A stretch of 64,000 nt of DNA from NCBI RefSeq assembly GCF_017355165.1, contig NZ_JADILK010000002.1, positions 124,001-188,000 on the forward strand, in the 5' to 3' direction. The DNA comes from Bacillus sp. SD075. GTDB taxonomy: Bacteria > Bacillota > Bacilli > Bacillales > DSM-1321. The notes under the pieces are model-generated. The model did no database searches, was not told where the DNA came from, and was given only the letters and a program-made list of their open reading frames with translations. Below are positions 16,355-25,639 of the stretch, one piece after another; position 1 is the stretch's first letter; every line of letters starts with the position of its first letter. The translations under genes and the position numbers were made by a program.

Positions 16355-18250
16355 TTACCTATTTAACAAGCTGCCCACATAACGCAGCAAATCATTGGCT
16401 GAAGTCGAATTATATCCGTGCTCGTCGATAAGTCTTGTGATGACTTCGTTAACTTTCTTCAGTTGCCTTTCGTCTGGCGTCTTCGTTGAAGTAGTGATTT
16501 TAACGACATCCTTCAAATCCGCGAATAGTTTTTTCTGGATCGCTTCCCGTAAACGATCGTGGGAATTATAATCGAATCGCTTACCTTTACGCGCATATGC
16601 AGAAATGCGAATCAATATTTCTTCGCGGAATGCTTTTTTTGCATTCTCAGAAATGCCAATTTGCTCTTCTATCGAGCGCATCAATTTTTCATCAGGGTTG
16701 ATTTCTTCCCCAGTCAGTGGATCGCGCAGCCTTGATTTATTGCAGTATGCTTCGACATTATCCAGATAATTATCCATGAGGATCTTCGCCGACTCTTCAT
16801 ATGAATAAACAAATGCCTTTTGCACTTCATTTTTTGCAATGGCATCGTATTCTTTACGTGCAAGTGAAATGAAATTCAAATACCTTTCCCGAAGTTCGTT
16901 CGTAATGGACGGATGCTGATCAAGTCCTGCTTTTAACGACATAAGTACATCCAATGCATTAATGGACGGATTTTCCTTACGAATGATCGTAGAGGAAATT
17001 CGGTTAATCACGTAACGCGGATCGATTCCGCTCATCCCTTCGTCTTGATATTCTTTTTTCAATTCATTGATGTCTGCGGAATTAAATCCTTCGACATTTT
17101 CCCCATCATAAAGCCTCATCTTTTTCACTAAATCGATATCGCCCTTTTTGGGATCCTTCAGGCGGGTCATGATGCTGAAGATTGCCGCCACCCTTAATGT
17201 ATGCGGGGCTATATGAACATCAGAGACATCACTTTCACGGATCATTTTTTCATAAATCTTCTCTTCCTCGGTAACCTTCAGATTATAGGGAATAGGCATG
17301 ACAATGATACGGGAATGCAATGCTTCATTTTTCTTATTGGAAATGAACGCTTTATACTCCGTTTCATTCGTATGAGCCACAATGAGTTCATCTGCACTGA
17401 TCAATGCAAAACGGCCAGCTTTAAAATTCCCCTCTTGTGTCAATGATAGCAAATGCCATAAGAACTTCTCATCACATTTCAGCATCTCCTGGAACTCCAT
17501 CATCCCGCGGTTCGCCTTGTTCAGCTCGCCATCAAATCGATAGGCACGCGGATCTGATTCAGATCCGTACTCGGCTATGGTAGAAAAATCGATGCTACCC
17601 GTCAAATCAGCAATATCCTGTGACTTAGGGTCAGAAGGACTGAATGTCCCAATTCCAACACGCTTATCCTCCGAAAGGAAAATACGCTCGACCATCACAT
17701 CTTCAATCCTGCTCCCATACTCCTGTTCTAACCTCATTACATTAAGCGGCGATAGGTTTCCTTCAATCCGGATTCCATATTCTTCAAAAAAATCATTCCG
17801 TAAATATTGCGGAATGAGATGCAGTGGATCTTCATGCATCGGGCATCCTTTTATTGCATAAATTGCACCAGTGTCTTTTAACGAATAATTTTCAAGACCA
17901 CGCTTCAGTAAAGAAACGAGCGTGGACTTCCCTCCTGACACCGGACCCATGAGAAGCAATATCCTCTTACGGACATCGAGACGTTTGGCCGCCGGATGGA
18001 AATATTCTTCGATGAGCCTTTCCAGTGAATCTTCAAGACCAAACAACTGACCGCTGAAAAAATTGTATTTCTTTGTCCCATTTACTTCCTCTATCCCTGC
18101 ATCTCTGATCATGTTGTATACACGTGAATGAGCAGATTGAGCAACTAAAGGCGTTTCTTTCAATATTTCCAAGTACTCTGCGAAGGTGCCTTCCCACTTC
18201 AGCTTCTGTTCATCTTCTCTAAATTTTTCGATTTTCTTTAAAATATCCAT
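16355..18250 (-). CDS. prkA: PrkA serine protein kinase / AAA+ protein
   Basis: At 631 residues from the ATG at 18,250 this equals the length I recall for B. subtilis PrkA. GGGGGAGG precedes that ATG, whereas the upstream ATG at 18,310 lacks a site. Walker A is GPVSGGKST; a C-terminal kinase-like region follows from about residue 420. In B. subtilis PrkA acts in sporulation, influencing sigma-K through Hpr(ScoC); an ATP-dependent protease activity has been claimed in later work, so the molecular role is debated. Its usual partner yhbH lies 2.2 kb downstream. The sequence looks intact. Confidence 0.95.
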   Translation of the reverse strand: MDILKKIEKFREDEQKLKWEGTFAEYLEILKETPLVAQSAHSRVYNMIRDAGIEEVNGTKKYNFFSGQLFGLEDSLERLIEEYFHPAAKRLDVRKRILLLMGPVSGGKSTLVSLLKRGLENYSLKDTGAIYAIKGCPMHEDPLHLIPQYLRNDFFEEYGIRIEGNLSPLNVMRLEQEYGSRIEDVMVERIFLSEDKRVGIGTFSPSDPKSQDIADLTGSIDFSTIAEYGSESDPRAYRFDGELNKANRGMMEFQEMLKCDEKFLWHLLSLTQEGNFKAGRFALISADELIVAHTNETEYKAFISNKKNEALHSRIIVMPIPYNLKVTEEEKIYEKMIRESDVSDVHIAPHTLRVAAIFSIMTRLKDPKKGDIDLVKKMRLYDGENVEGFNSADINELKKEYQDEGMSGIDPRYVINRISSTIIRKENPSINALDVLMSLKAGLDQHPSITNELRERYLNFISLARKEYDAIAKNEVQKAFVYSYEESAKILMDNYLDNVEAYCNKSRLRDPLTGEEINPDEKLMRSIEEQIGISENAKKAFREEILIRISAYARKGKRFDYNSHDRLREAIQKKLFADLKDVVKITTSTKTPDERQLKKVNEVITRLIDEHGYNSTSANDLLRYVGSLLNR

Positions 18251-18302
18251 TAAGGAACCTCCCCCTGTCACTTTCAGAGAATACTTAAATCTATGCTCCA
18301 AG

Positions 18303-18370
18303 TCTGACAAACATGTCAGACTTTAAAAAGTGGATGTGCATTGTTTCGAATCCCCCTTGATTATCCATGT
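18303..18370 (-). promoter_or_regulatory. Two inverted repeats upstream of prkA
   Basis: TCTGACA-AACA-TGTCAGA lies about 55 bases upstream of the prkA start, and TGTTTCGA...TCGAAACA lies just beyond. They are in the expected promoter region and may be protein sites or 5' leader hairpins. I could not assign sigma-E boxes. Confidence 0.35.
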
Positions 18371-18505
18371 ATCGAAACAGGCTTAATCATTGAAGATTTG
18401 ATGACAAATTTGCTGACAAGAAAATTTGTGTGCACTCCTGCTAAAAATTAGGGTATACTAAGCCTATACTTAAGTGGGACAATATGGGTAAAGGGAGGTC
18501 ACAAC

Positions 18506-18595
18506 ATGGGCACAGTTATTATCGTTGCAGTTGCTATTACATTTTTAGCCGCTATATTCACTGCCGGGTATGACGATAAACCAGGTGTGAAATAA
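18506..18595 (+). CDS. Tiny membrane peptide (29 aa)
   Basis: The ATG at 18,506 follows GGGAGG at seven-base spacing. The product is one hydrophobic helix (VIIVAVAITFLAAIFTAG) with a short charged tail ending in PGVK, so it probably spans the membrane once. A good terminator follows. Being divergent from prkA and well signalled at both ends, it is likely a true gene despite its size. It is the kind of small membrane protein common in spore formers, but I do not recognise it by name. Confidence 0.6.
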   Translation: MGTVIIVAVAITFLAAIFTAGYDDKPGVK

Positions 18596-18621
18596 AAAAT
18601 AACAGCCTTTTCTTAAATTTC

Positions 18622-18664
18622 AAAAAGGGGGACAGCAAATTAAATTTGTCGTCTCCCTTTTTTG
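18622..18664 (+). terminator. Terminator of the tiny membrane peptide gene
   Basis: AAAAAGGG...CAAATT-A-AATTTG...CCCTTTTTT forms a long stem with small internal mismatches and a T-run, directly downstream of the 29-codon gene. Confidence 0.75.
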
Positions 18665-19057
18665 CGTCCTTATCAATTAAATAGAAAAAAACACTTTCGA
18701 AGTCATTCAACGAATGTAATAGCTTATGCAGGTTGATATCAACCGGGACATAAAAGCTGCCGAACAGCGGATACGCAGAAGATTAGCCATTCGTTAAATC
18801 ATTTTGCTTCGATCATTTTAACGGTTTTTCACATCCAAAGTTTGAAAATTAAGTTTTGATTTTTTTGATTTCACCGTCGTTCGCAAAAAGATGAAAGAAC
18901 TGCAAAATGATTCAACAAAGTACTTACCCTACCCCGGGTAAATACAAATAAGTTTATTCTAGTATTTTATTTCGAAATGAAACGAATGAATCCTGATGAA
19001 ATAGTTAGATATAGATACTCAATGACTAAAACAAAAAACTAAGGAATCACTCAAAAA
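18665..19057. other. Gene-free stretch
   Basis: No gene is supported. The only clear structure is a perfect 14-bp palindrome, GGTTGATATCAACC, at 18,731-18,744, with no adjacent start codon. Confidence 0.4.
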
Positions 19058-19089
19058 TAAAATCCCCTAAAAGATTTCAAGGGATTTTA
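19058..19089 (-). terminator. Terminator of the siderophore uptake operon
   Basis: TAAAATCCC and GGGATTTTA pair around a 14-base loop; on the minus strand TTTTATTTTTG follows. It is nine bases from the last permease stop. Confidence 0.8.
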
Positions 19090-19097
19090 GCAAGTTC

Positions 19098-20105
19098 TTA
19101 TTTTTTCAACAATAAATACATGAAATAAGGAGCACCGATCAATGCAACCATGATACCTGCAGGGATCCCCTCGGGTTCAATCATATTACGGCCTATCGTA
19201 TCGGCAAGCAACAATAGCCATCCACCGATTAAAATGGCAACCGGAATGAATAGTTGATTTCGAGGTCCTACCAAAGATTTTGCTATATGCGGGGCCATGA
19301 GCCCAATGAATGCAATTCCGCCTGTAACAGAAACGGCAGCCGCGGCCAGTGCTACAGCCGTGATTAGTAATACGATCCGCTCCTTTTCAATCGATACACC
19401 GACCCCAATTGCGACCGGTTCACTTAAACCAAGCAGATTCAAACGATTTGCTTTATATAAAGTGAATGGAATGAGAATGATTAACCATGGAAGAACCGCC
19501 CAAATGAAAGGCCAATCCGTTCCCCATATATTTCCCGCCAACCATTTTGCAATGAAATCGACTTTGGCTCGTTCCGCTGATGAAATGAGGACAATCATCA
19601 GGCCTGAAAGGGCCATTGAAAAACCAACCCCGATCAACACTAACCGAACAGGTTCAAGGCCGCTCCTTCTCTTAAAAGAGAGAATATATATTAAACAGGC
19701 CGTCAATAACGCGCCGATAAAACCGACAAGCGGAACCATATAAACAAATGATCCGGCGTCAAGCGGGAAAAACAGAAAGAAAGTGGCTATGGCAACACCA
19801 GCCCCTGAGTTGATCCCGATGATTCCGGGATCGGCTAAATCATTACGGGTGATTCCTTGAAGGATGGCTCCCGACAGTGCAAGGGCCATGCCTGCTAAAA
19901 TGGTAATGATGATCCGTGGTAAGCGGACGGAAAATAATATGAATTCCTCTTTAAACGTCCCTTGCCCGAGAAGCGTTGGTAAGAGTCTCCCTAAAGAAAG
20001 ATTCGAATATCCAGAACACGTCCCTATAATGATCGTGATGATAATGAGTGCGGACAATGCACCTACTATCCATCGCTGTTTTTTGACTAAAGCTGACTGG
20101 ATCAT
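19098..20105 (-). CDS. FecCD-type iron-siderophore permease, second subunit (YfhA-like)
   Basis: This 335-residue inner-membrane permease has about nine or ten hydrophobic segments. It has the FecCD signatures GAILQGITRNDLADPGIIGINSGAG and the cytoplasmic loop GGIAFIGLMAPHIAK that contacts the ATPase. The start overlaps the stop of the first permease by four bases (ATGA), so the two are translationally coupled and should form a heterodimer. Family and arrangement resemble B. subtilis YfiZ-YfhA, which import schizokinen or arthrobactin. The exact siderophore is inferred. Confidence 0.9.
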   Translation of the reverse strand: MIQSALVKKQRWIVGALSALIIITIIIGTCSGYSNLSLGRLLPTLLGQGTFKEEFILFSVRLPRIIITILAGMALALSGAILQGITRNDLADPGIIGINSGAGVAIATFFLFFPLDAGSFVYMVPLVGFIGALLTACLIYILSFKRRSGLEPVRLVLIGVGFSMALSGLMIVLISSAERAKVDFIAKWLAGNIWGTDWPFIWAVLPWLIILIPFTLYKANRLNLLGLSEPVAIGVGVSIEKERIVLLITAVALAAAAVSVTGGIAFIGLMAPHIAKSLVGPRNQLFIPVAILIGGWLLLLADTIGRNMIEPEGIPAGIMVALIGAPYFMYLLLKK

Positions 20106-21112
20106 GAAAATGCTTTACCTCCTTTACGCACGATTAGGAGGAAGAAAGGTAAACCTATCATCGCAACAATCGCTACCACAGGTGTTTCATATGGAGAATT
20201 GATCGTACGGCCGATCGTATCGGCAAGTAGCATGAAAGTGGCTCCTAAAATCGCAGACATGGGCAGGATGAATCGATAATCCGTACCCACGAAAGCCCGG
20301 ACCATATGGGGGACCATCAATCCAATGAATACCATATTTCCAACAAGTGCAACGGCAGCGCCTGCCAGGAGAATGATGACTACGAAAAGAACCGCCTTTA
20401 TTTGTGTTGTCTTCTGACCTAATCCTACCGCGACTTCTTCACTTAGGCTAAGTATGGTGAGCTGTCTGGAAAAGATAAGGGAAATCAGGATGCCTATTAA
20501 AATGAATGGGACGATTACACGAAGCTGGTCCCATGATGTTCCGATATTCCCGCCTGCAGTCCACATCGATACATCTTTTGATACTTTGAAATAAAGGCCG
20601 ACCCCTTGCGAAATAGCAAAAAGGAATGCAGAGACTGCAGCACCAGCCAATACGATCCTTATAGGAGAAAAACCACCCTTCTTCATCGATGCAATGCCAA
20701 AAACCATGACTGCCCCCACAGCGGCACCTATAAAACACGCAGTCATAATCCCTAAGTTATTAGCTGCTGGAATAAATGCCAAAGTAATGGCGAGACCTGC
20801 ATTGGCTCCTGCCGTCAATCCAAGCAACCCCGGATCAGCAAGTGGGTTCCTGGTCATTCCCTGCATGATGGCACCGGAAACGGCAAGTGCTGCACCAACA
20901 AACATTGCCCCCACTTCACGAGGAAAACGGATTTCCCGAATGATTGAAAGCTTTTCACCAGCAGCATTCGATGTCAGTGCTTGCCAGACATCTTTTACGG
21001 TAACATCCGCCGCACCAAATGCCATTGAAATAATGAACATGCCTATGAATAGAGTGATCCCTATGATTAGTTTATATATAAATGGGATGAAACGTTGATT
21101 TTCGTTAGTCAT
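20102..21112 (-). CDS. FecCD-type iron-siderophore permease, first subunit (YfiZ-like)
   Basis: This 336-residue partner permease carries GAIMQGMTRNPLADPGLLGLTAGAN and the ATPase-contact loop GNMVFIGLMVPHMVRAFVG. It is the third gene of the operon and follows the binding-protein gene after a 63-base gap that holds a terminator-like hairpin, so less of this transcript may be made than of the binding protein's. Function: the membrane channel for ferric hydroxamate-type siderophores. Confidence 0.9.
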   Translation of the reverse strand: MTNENQRFIPFIYKLIIGITLFIGMFIISMAFGAADVTVKDVWQALTSNAAGEKLSIIREIRFPREVGAMFVGAALAVSGAIMQGMTRNPLADPGLLGLTAGANAGLAITLAFIPAANNLGIMTACFIGAAVGAVMVFGIASMKKGGFSPIRIVLAGAAVSAFLFAISQGVGLYFKVSKDVSMWTAGGNIGTSWDQLRVIVPFILIGILISLIFSRQLTILSLSEEVAVGLGQKTTQIKAVLFVVIILLAGAAVALVGNMVFIGLMVPHMVRAFVGTDYRFILPMSAILGATFMLLADTIGRTINSPYETPVVAIVAMIGLPFFLLIVRKGGKAFS

Positions 21113-21143
21113 CTGTCTCTCTCATCTCTTTTTTATAGAATAA

Positions 21144-21171
21144 AAGGAGAGGAATTGGAATCCCTCTCCTT
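21144..21171 (-). terminator. Attenuator hairpin inside the siderophore operon
   Basis: AAGGAGAGG and CCTCTCCTT pair around an 11-base loop just after the binding-protein stop; TTTTATTC follows on the minus strand. It probably cuts part of the transcripts, so that more binding protein than permease is made. Confidence 0.65.
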
Positions 21172-21175
21172 CGAA

Positions 21176-22096
21176 TTATTTTCCAAGAAATTTTTTGGAA
21201 AAGAAGTCTAATTGGTATTCTAAAGTTATTGGATCATTGAAGTAGAATTTTTTTGCATCAGCTTCATATAGTTGATTGTTTTTAACGGCAGGTATGTTTT
21301 TAAACGTATCTGTTTGTTGGAATGAATTGTCCTGATCTTTGTTATTGCTCAAAATCACATAATCACCGGCATAGTCTTTCAGGACTTCTAATGATAAAGC
21401 AAAGTAACCATCTTTCAATGCCGTTTCTTTTACCTTTTCAGGCATGCCCAATTTCATTTCTTGATAAAGGATTTCCGTTCCACGGCCCCAATTATCGCCG
21501 TATACATAGAACTGTTTGTCAAACTTTTCGAAAACGGAAACGGTAGCATCTTCTCCAATTTTAGCCTTAATTTCATCACCAGTGGTTTTTGCCCGTTTTT
21601 TGAAATCATCCACCCATGCTTGAGCTTCTTTTTCTTTATTCAAAAGTTTACCAATTTCTATATGTTGTGTTAAATAGTCCACTTTTCCGTATGTATACGT
21701 TACAGTTGGAGCAATTTCCTTTAATTTATCGACATTTTTTATCGTTGATAAACCAACGATTAAATCCGGATCCAACTCGATGATTTTTTCCAGGTTTTCG
21801 TCCGTCACTTCTTCGACATCTTTTAACTCTTTAAAGTTCGGGTTCATTTTAGACCAGGAATCAACCCCTACAAGGTTAACATCCAATGCCATCACGTTAC
21901 CTGCGAAAGAAGATAGTACTAAAACACGCTGAGGATCTGCCGGAACTTCAACGGGACCATTTTCAGATTGATATGTGATGGTACCTGATTTTTCCTTTTT
22001 TGAAGCGGTGCTTTTTTCTTTTTCGGTTGACTCGTTACCACAAGCACTAATAATTAACACTAACAGCAGAATAAACGGGATCATTACCTTTTTCAT
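21176..22096 (-). CDS. Siderophore-binding lipoprotein (YfiY-like)
   Basis: This 306-residue cluster-A substrate-binding protein has a signal peptide and lipobox LIISAC with the lipidated Cys at residue 19, so it is anchored on the outer face of the membrane. PVEVPADPQRVLVLSS is the typical start of the FecB-type fold, and DLIVGLSTIKNVDKLKEIAP continues it. The start codon and its AAGGAG lie inside the end of the ATPase gene (50-base overlap), so translation is coupled to it. It should hand ferric siderophore to the two permeases. Confidence 0.92.
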   Translation of the reverse strand: MKKVMIPFILLLVLIISACGNESTEKEKSTASKKEKSGTITYQSENGPVEVPADPQRVLVLSSFAGNVMALDVNLVGVDSWSKMNPNFKELKDVEEVTDENLEKIIELDPDLIVGLSTIKNVDKLKEIAPTVTYTYGKVDYLTQHIEIGKLLNKEKEAQAWVDDFKKRAKTTGDEIKAKIGEDATVSVFEKFDKQFYVYGDNWGRGTEILYQEMKLGMPEKVKETALKDGYFALSLEVLKDYAGDYVILSNNKDQDNSFQQTDTFKNIPAVKNNQLYEADAKKFYFNDPITLEYQLDFFSKKFLGK

Positions 22097-22895
22097 TTGT
22101 TGTCAAATCTCCTTTTAATAAATTGTATGTGCTGCACATTGGTTTGCCCGTTCGTTGATCTCGTCCGATAACCGCATCAATATGGAATACTTTCTTAAGC
22201 ACTTCATGAGTGATGACTTCTTCACAATCTCCCGCTTTGACTATTTCCCCGTCCTTTAAGGCAATGATATAGTCGGCAAAGCGAGCAGCCTGGTTTAAAT
22301 CATGAAGAACCATGACGATCGTACGTCCCTGTTCCACATTCAGCCTCTGTAATAATTCCAGAACCTCCAGTTGATGCGCCATATCCAAATAAGTAGTCGG
22401 CTCATCAAGGAAGATGATTTCCGTTTCCTGGGCAAGGGCCATGGCAATCCAAACACGCTGGCGCTGACCTCCTGAAAGAGCATCCACCGGACGGAATTTG
22501 AAGTCTTTCGTGCCGGTCACTTCAAGTGCCCAATCAATCACATCATAGTCTTTTGGGGTCAGGCGCCCAAAACCTTTTTGATAGGGAAAGCGTCCATATG
22601 ATACGAGCTCTCCGACTGTCAATCCGCTTGCACTCTCGGGTGTCTGCGGAAGTATGGCCATTTTCCTTGCAAGGACCTTAGTGCTTTCCTTTGAGATATT
22701 CACCCCATCTAAAACAACCGTACCTGATTGATTTGGAATGATCCTGGTGATTGCTTTCAAAAGTGTCGATTTCCCACATCCATTTGAACCGATGATCGTT
22801 GTGATTTTTTTATCTGGAATTTCCACACTGAGATCTTTTACAATTAAACGTTCACCATAACCAATATTTAAATTCTCTGTATATAGGCGAACCAT
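22047..22895 (-). CDS. Siderophore ABC transporter ATPase (FecE/YusV-like)
   Basis: This 282-residue ABC ATPase carries Walker A GSNGCGKST, Q-loop LPQ, signature LSGGQRQR, Walker B EIIFLDEPT and the switch His in VMVLHDLN. It is the first gene of the operon, right behind the Fur box. In B. subtilis the shared ATPase YusV is encoded away from its permeases; here it is in the same operon. Its C-terminal tail after about residue 262 is longer than I recall for relatives and overlaps the next gene. It should power uptake by the YfiZ/YfhA-like permeases. Confidence 0.93.
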   Translation of the reverse strand: MVRLYTENLNIGYGERLIVKDLSVEIPDKKITTIIGSNGCGKSTLLKAITRIIPNQSGTVVLDGVNISKESTKVLARKMAILPQTPESASGLTVGELVSYGRFPYQKGFGRLTPKDYDVIDWALEVTGTKDFKFRPVDALSGGQRQRVWIAMALAQETEIIFLDEPTTYLDMAHQLEVLELLQRLNVEQGRTIVMVLHDLNQAARFADYIIALKDGEIVKAGDCEEVITHEVLKKVFHIDAVIGRDQRTGKPMCSTYNLLKGDLTTNEKGNDPVYSAVSVNY

Positions 22896-22940
22896 TTTTT
22901 AACCTCCATTTACTGAAAAATAGGCAAGTAAAAACTCAAA

Positions 22941-22960
22941 TGAAAATGATTATCATTATC
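22941..22960 (-). promoter_or_regulatory. Fur box
   Basis: GAAAATGATTATCATTATC matches the 19-bp Fur consensus GATAATGATTATCATTATC at 18 positions. It is centred about 55 bases upstream of the ATPase gene, so the operon should be repressed when iron is sufficient. Confidence 0.9.
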
Positions 22961-23082
22961 CATTACTTATTTACTATAATTCTATCTAAATAGATTGTCA
23001 ATAGTAATTTCATGGGTGAAAAAACAAGAAGAAATTCTGCCAAGATTGAGCCTACCCGTATTTACCAACTGACAAAGGATAA

Positions 23083-23120
23083 CAGTAAAAATCCCGGAAA
23101 CATTTCCGAGATTTTTACTG
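23083..23120 (-). terminator. Terminator after the nitroreductase gene
   Basis: CAGTAAAAATC and GATTTTTACTG, extended by CGGAAA/TTTCCG, form a long stem around 80 bases after the nitroreductase stop. Confidence 0.75.
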
Positions 23121-23198
23121 CTTGGCTCATAATTCAGGATTTTGAAAAATGTCCCTTATGGGAATGGCAAGACTATTCCTAAAATCCATTTTCATCGT

Positions 23199-23948
23199 TC
23201 AATGTTTCTTAAATCCTTGTTTCTCCACGTAATCCTTCATATATAACCTGCTTTTCTTTCCAAGCATGCCAGCCATTTGCTTGGTCCAGGTGTCTTTTCG
23301 TTTACCTTTAGTCCGACGCTCATAATAGCTGGAAATCGTTTCATTATACTCTTCAAGTTGTTCGATGAATTCCTGCTTATCCTCCTGATATCCATTTTCA
23401 TGATAGATATTGGACAGCGGCAAACGCGGCTTTTTGTCCGAACGATTTTTCGGGTATCCGACCACTAGAGCGAATAACGGTATAACGCGATGCGGTATAT
23501 TCAAAATCGCTGACACTTCCTGAAGATTATTGCGGATCCCTCCTATATAGCAAATGCCAAGATCCATCGATTCTGCTGCCAATGCTGCATTTTGAGCCGC
23601 AAGAGCAGCGTCAATACAGGCAACCATGAATTTCTCGGTACTTTCAATCGATTCAGACAGGTCCGTGTTTTCCAATTCGGAAACCATATCCTGACGATAT
23701 AAATCCGCGCAAAAGACGAATAGATGTCCATTCTTCTCTACATAAGATTGTGGTCCGGCAAGTTCAGCAAGCTTGCCTTTCTTTTCCGGATCGGTTACCC
23801 CTATGATTGAATACGCTTGAATATAACTTGAAGTCGATGCAGCTTGGGCACATTCCACAATCGTATGGATTTGCTCCTCAGACAATGGCTTGTCCTCAAA
23901 AGAACGAATGGAACGGTGATCTAAAATCTTCTCAATAATATTATTCAT
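23199..23948 (-). CDS. nfrA: NfrA-family FMN oxidoreductase (nitroreductase)
   Basis: This 249-residue flavin reductase of the NfrA/FRP group uses NAD(P)H to reduce FMN, nitroaromatics or quinones in the cytoplasm. The FMN-binding start is DHRSIRSFEDKPL and ASTSSYIQAYSI; the central helix LAAQNAALAAESMDLGICYIGGIRN and the C-terminal extension ending in KDYVEKQGF are typical of NfrA. The ATG at 23,948 is chosen over a GTG three codons upstream because that GTG overlaps the likely ribosome site. It is a single-gene unit with its own terminator. Confidence 0.9.
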   Translation of the reverse strand: MNNIIEKILDHRSIRSFEDKPLSEEQIHTIVECAQAASTSSYIQAYSIIGVTDPEKKGKLAELAGPQSYVEKNGHLFVFCADLYRQDMVSELENTDLSESIESTEKFMVACIDAALAAQNAALAAESMDLGICYIGGIRNNLQEVSAILNIPHRVIPLFALVVGYPKNRSDKKPRLPLSNIYHENGYQEDKQEFIEQLEEYNETISSYYERRTKGKRKDTWTKQMAGMLGKKSRLYMKDYVEKQGFKKH

Positions 23949-24029
23949 TGCTCCCACCCCTAAAGAATATGTAAAGTATCCATCATCGGGGCTGAAGTAT
24001 CCCCGATGACAGTATGGCCTGGATGAAAC

Positions 24030-24518
24030 TCAACCTTTTGTTTTCAAATCCAATTCACGGTAATTTTGCTGTCTCAGTGCTTCATAAACCAAGATGGCTG
24101 CCGTGTTCGACAGATTAAGGGAACGTACCTTATCCGTCATTGGAATCCGCAGGCACCGATCCATATTTTCTTGGATCAGCTCTTTCGGGAGACCCGTCGT
24201 TTCACGGCCAAAAATGAAGTATATCTCACTGTCTTGATCACTGTAATCGAAGCTGGAATGCGGCTGCTCTCCGAATTTCGTTAAATAATAAAATTCACCG
24301 CCGGCATTTCTTTCATAAAACTCTTCTAACGAATCATAATAATGAATCTTTACATTTTCCCAGTAATCGAGCCCGGCACGTTTGAGCTGTTTGTCATCCG
24401 TTGAGAAACCGAGCGGGCGAATGAGATGTAAAGACGTATCCGTCCCTGCACACGTTCTTGCGATATTTCCTGTATTTGCTGGAATCTGTGGTTGATATAA
24501 AACTACATGTATTGACAC
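24030..24518 (-). CDS. trmL: tRNA (cytidine/uridine-34-2'-O)-methyltransferase TrmL
   Basis: This 162-residue SPOUT methyltransferase adds a 2'-O-methyl to the wobble base of certain leucine tRNAs using SAM. The family start VVLYQPQIPANTGNIARTCA is intact, and the knot region shows IYFIFGRETTGLP, CLRIPMT and RSLNLSNTAAILVYE. It starts with GTG behind AGAGGTG. The order queG, yhbB-like, trmL repeats that of B. subtilis (yhbA, yhbB, cspR). Confidence 0.95.
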   Translation of the reverse strand: MSIHVVLYQPQIPANTGNIARTCAGTDTSLHLIRPLGFSTDDKQLKRAGLDYWENVKIHYYDSLEEFYERNAGGEFYYLTKFGEQPHSSFDYSDQDSEIYFIFGRETTGLPKELIQENMDRCLRIPMTDKVRSLNLSNTAAILVYEALRQQNYRELDLKTKG

Positions 24519-24585
24519 TTCATTTTCACCTCTAGTTTGAACTTCACCTTAATTATAGCATTAAACAAAAAAGACTAAAAACCAA

Positions 24586-25443
24586 TCACCCTCCATCCAA
24601 GATTACAAAAAATTTATAAACGATGTTCGGTGTATACCTAGTTGAATCCTCATAGGTCCAATACCGGTGTCGGCTGTTCATCGTATGTGCATTCACAAGC
24701 GGCACCCCATCCTGATCCTTCGCGGTTACAATCAAGTTATGATCAAACCGGCCGTCCCCTTCGAAATCTATGCAGAGGATATCACCCAAATTCAGTTCCT
24801 TGGCCGACGCCACCTGCTTTGTCCTGATGGCATTCCCTGCTCTGAGCAGATGATATAAAGAATGGGCCGTCGTCCATGTATAACTCCAGCTTTTCCCTCT
24901 TATCCACCAGCCCTTACTTTTGTTTGGCGCCCCCCACATCGGTATTCCTCCTGCATGTAAACATTGTGAAATGTAATTCGTACAATCATCAGTGAATTTA
25001 TGATAAGCCGGATTGAATTCGTTCCACCAACGCTCGGCATATTGGACGGCCTTCATTCGATCGTACTTATATGCGAGACGCTCTGCGCCTGGATCACATT
25101 TTGACGGTACCTCTTCGGTTTCAAAGCTGGGAATCAGCTCACGCTCATCCACTATATACCCATTTCGAAACCGGGCCTCCCTTTCTTCCATTTCTTCTTC
25201 TATATAAAAGGAATCCTCCTGTTTCAATAAATATTGCAGGTGCACATGATATGTCAGGACTGTATCACTGTCTTCCTTCCTCTTCGAATGAACCTTGCCT
25301 GCCGCATTCACCCGAACAATTTCCGCAGCGCGGTTCCTCATCAATTCCTTTTTCAAATGTAACTTCCTTTCACTCCGTTCCAGATCATCGGAAGTATAAA
25401 ACTCCACTCTTTCTTGTAAAAGGCGTTGTAATTGTTTCCTCAA
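24586..25443 (-). CDS. Amidase-domain protein, YhbB-like
   Basis: The C-terminal half (from about DRMKAVQYAERWWNEFNPAY) is the putative amidase domain of many Bacillus proteins; its Cys in FTDDCTNYISQCLHAGG and later His in RFDHNLIV suggest a cysteine-hydrolase site. The N-terminal half is charged and helical. No signal peptide is visible. I choose the TTG at 25,443 because AAGGAGGG is seven bases away; the ATG two codons earlier is one base from it. The place between queG and trmL matches B. subtilis yhbB. Substrate unknown; cell-wall or spore peptides are possible. Confidence 0.82.
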   Translation of the reverse strand: MRKQLQRLLQERVEFYTSDDLERSERKLHLKKELMRNRAAEIVRVNAAGKVHSKRKEDSDTVLTYHVHLQYLLKQEDSFYIEEEMEEREARFRNGYIVDERELIPSFETEEVPSKCDPGAERLAYKYDRMKAVQYAERWWNEFNPAYHKFTDDCTNYISQCLHAGGIPMWGAPNKSKGWWIRGKSWSYTWTTAHSLYHLLRAGNAIRTKQVASAKELNLGDILCIDFEGDGRFDHNLIVTAKDQDGVPLVNAHTMNSRHRYWTYEDSTRYTPNIVYKFFVILDGG

Positions 25444-25597
25444 GTTCATGCCCTCCTTCTTACCTTCTATGCTAATGTGTATGTGTGAGAGCATGACAAA
25501 AACACAACTTCATAAAATGTGGGGGGCAATCGACTTTAAGTCTAAGAAAATTACTATAGGGGTTTTCTTGAAGGCAGCGAAATATCTAAATCAAAAA

Positions 25598-25627
25598 GCC
25601 GCCTCGATACTATTTACCGGAGCGGCT
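25598..25627 (-). terminator. Terminator of queG
   Basis: AGCCGC and GCGGCT pair around an extended loop; on the minus strand TTTTTGATTT follows. It lies 13 bases after the queG stop. Confidence 0.65.
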
Positions 25628-25639
25628 ACATCTTATATA

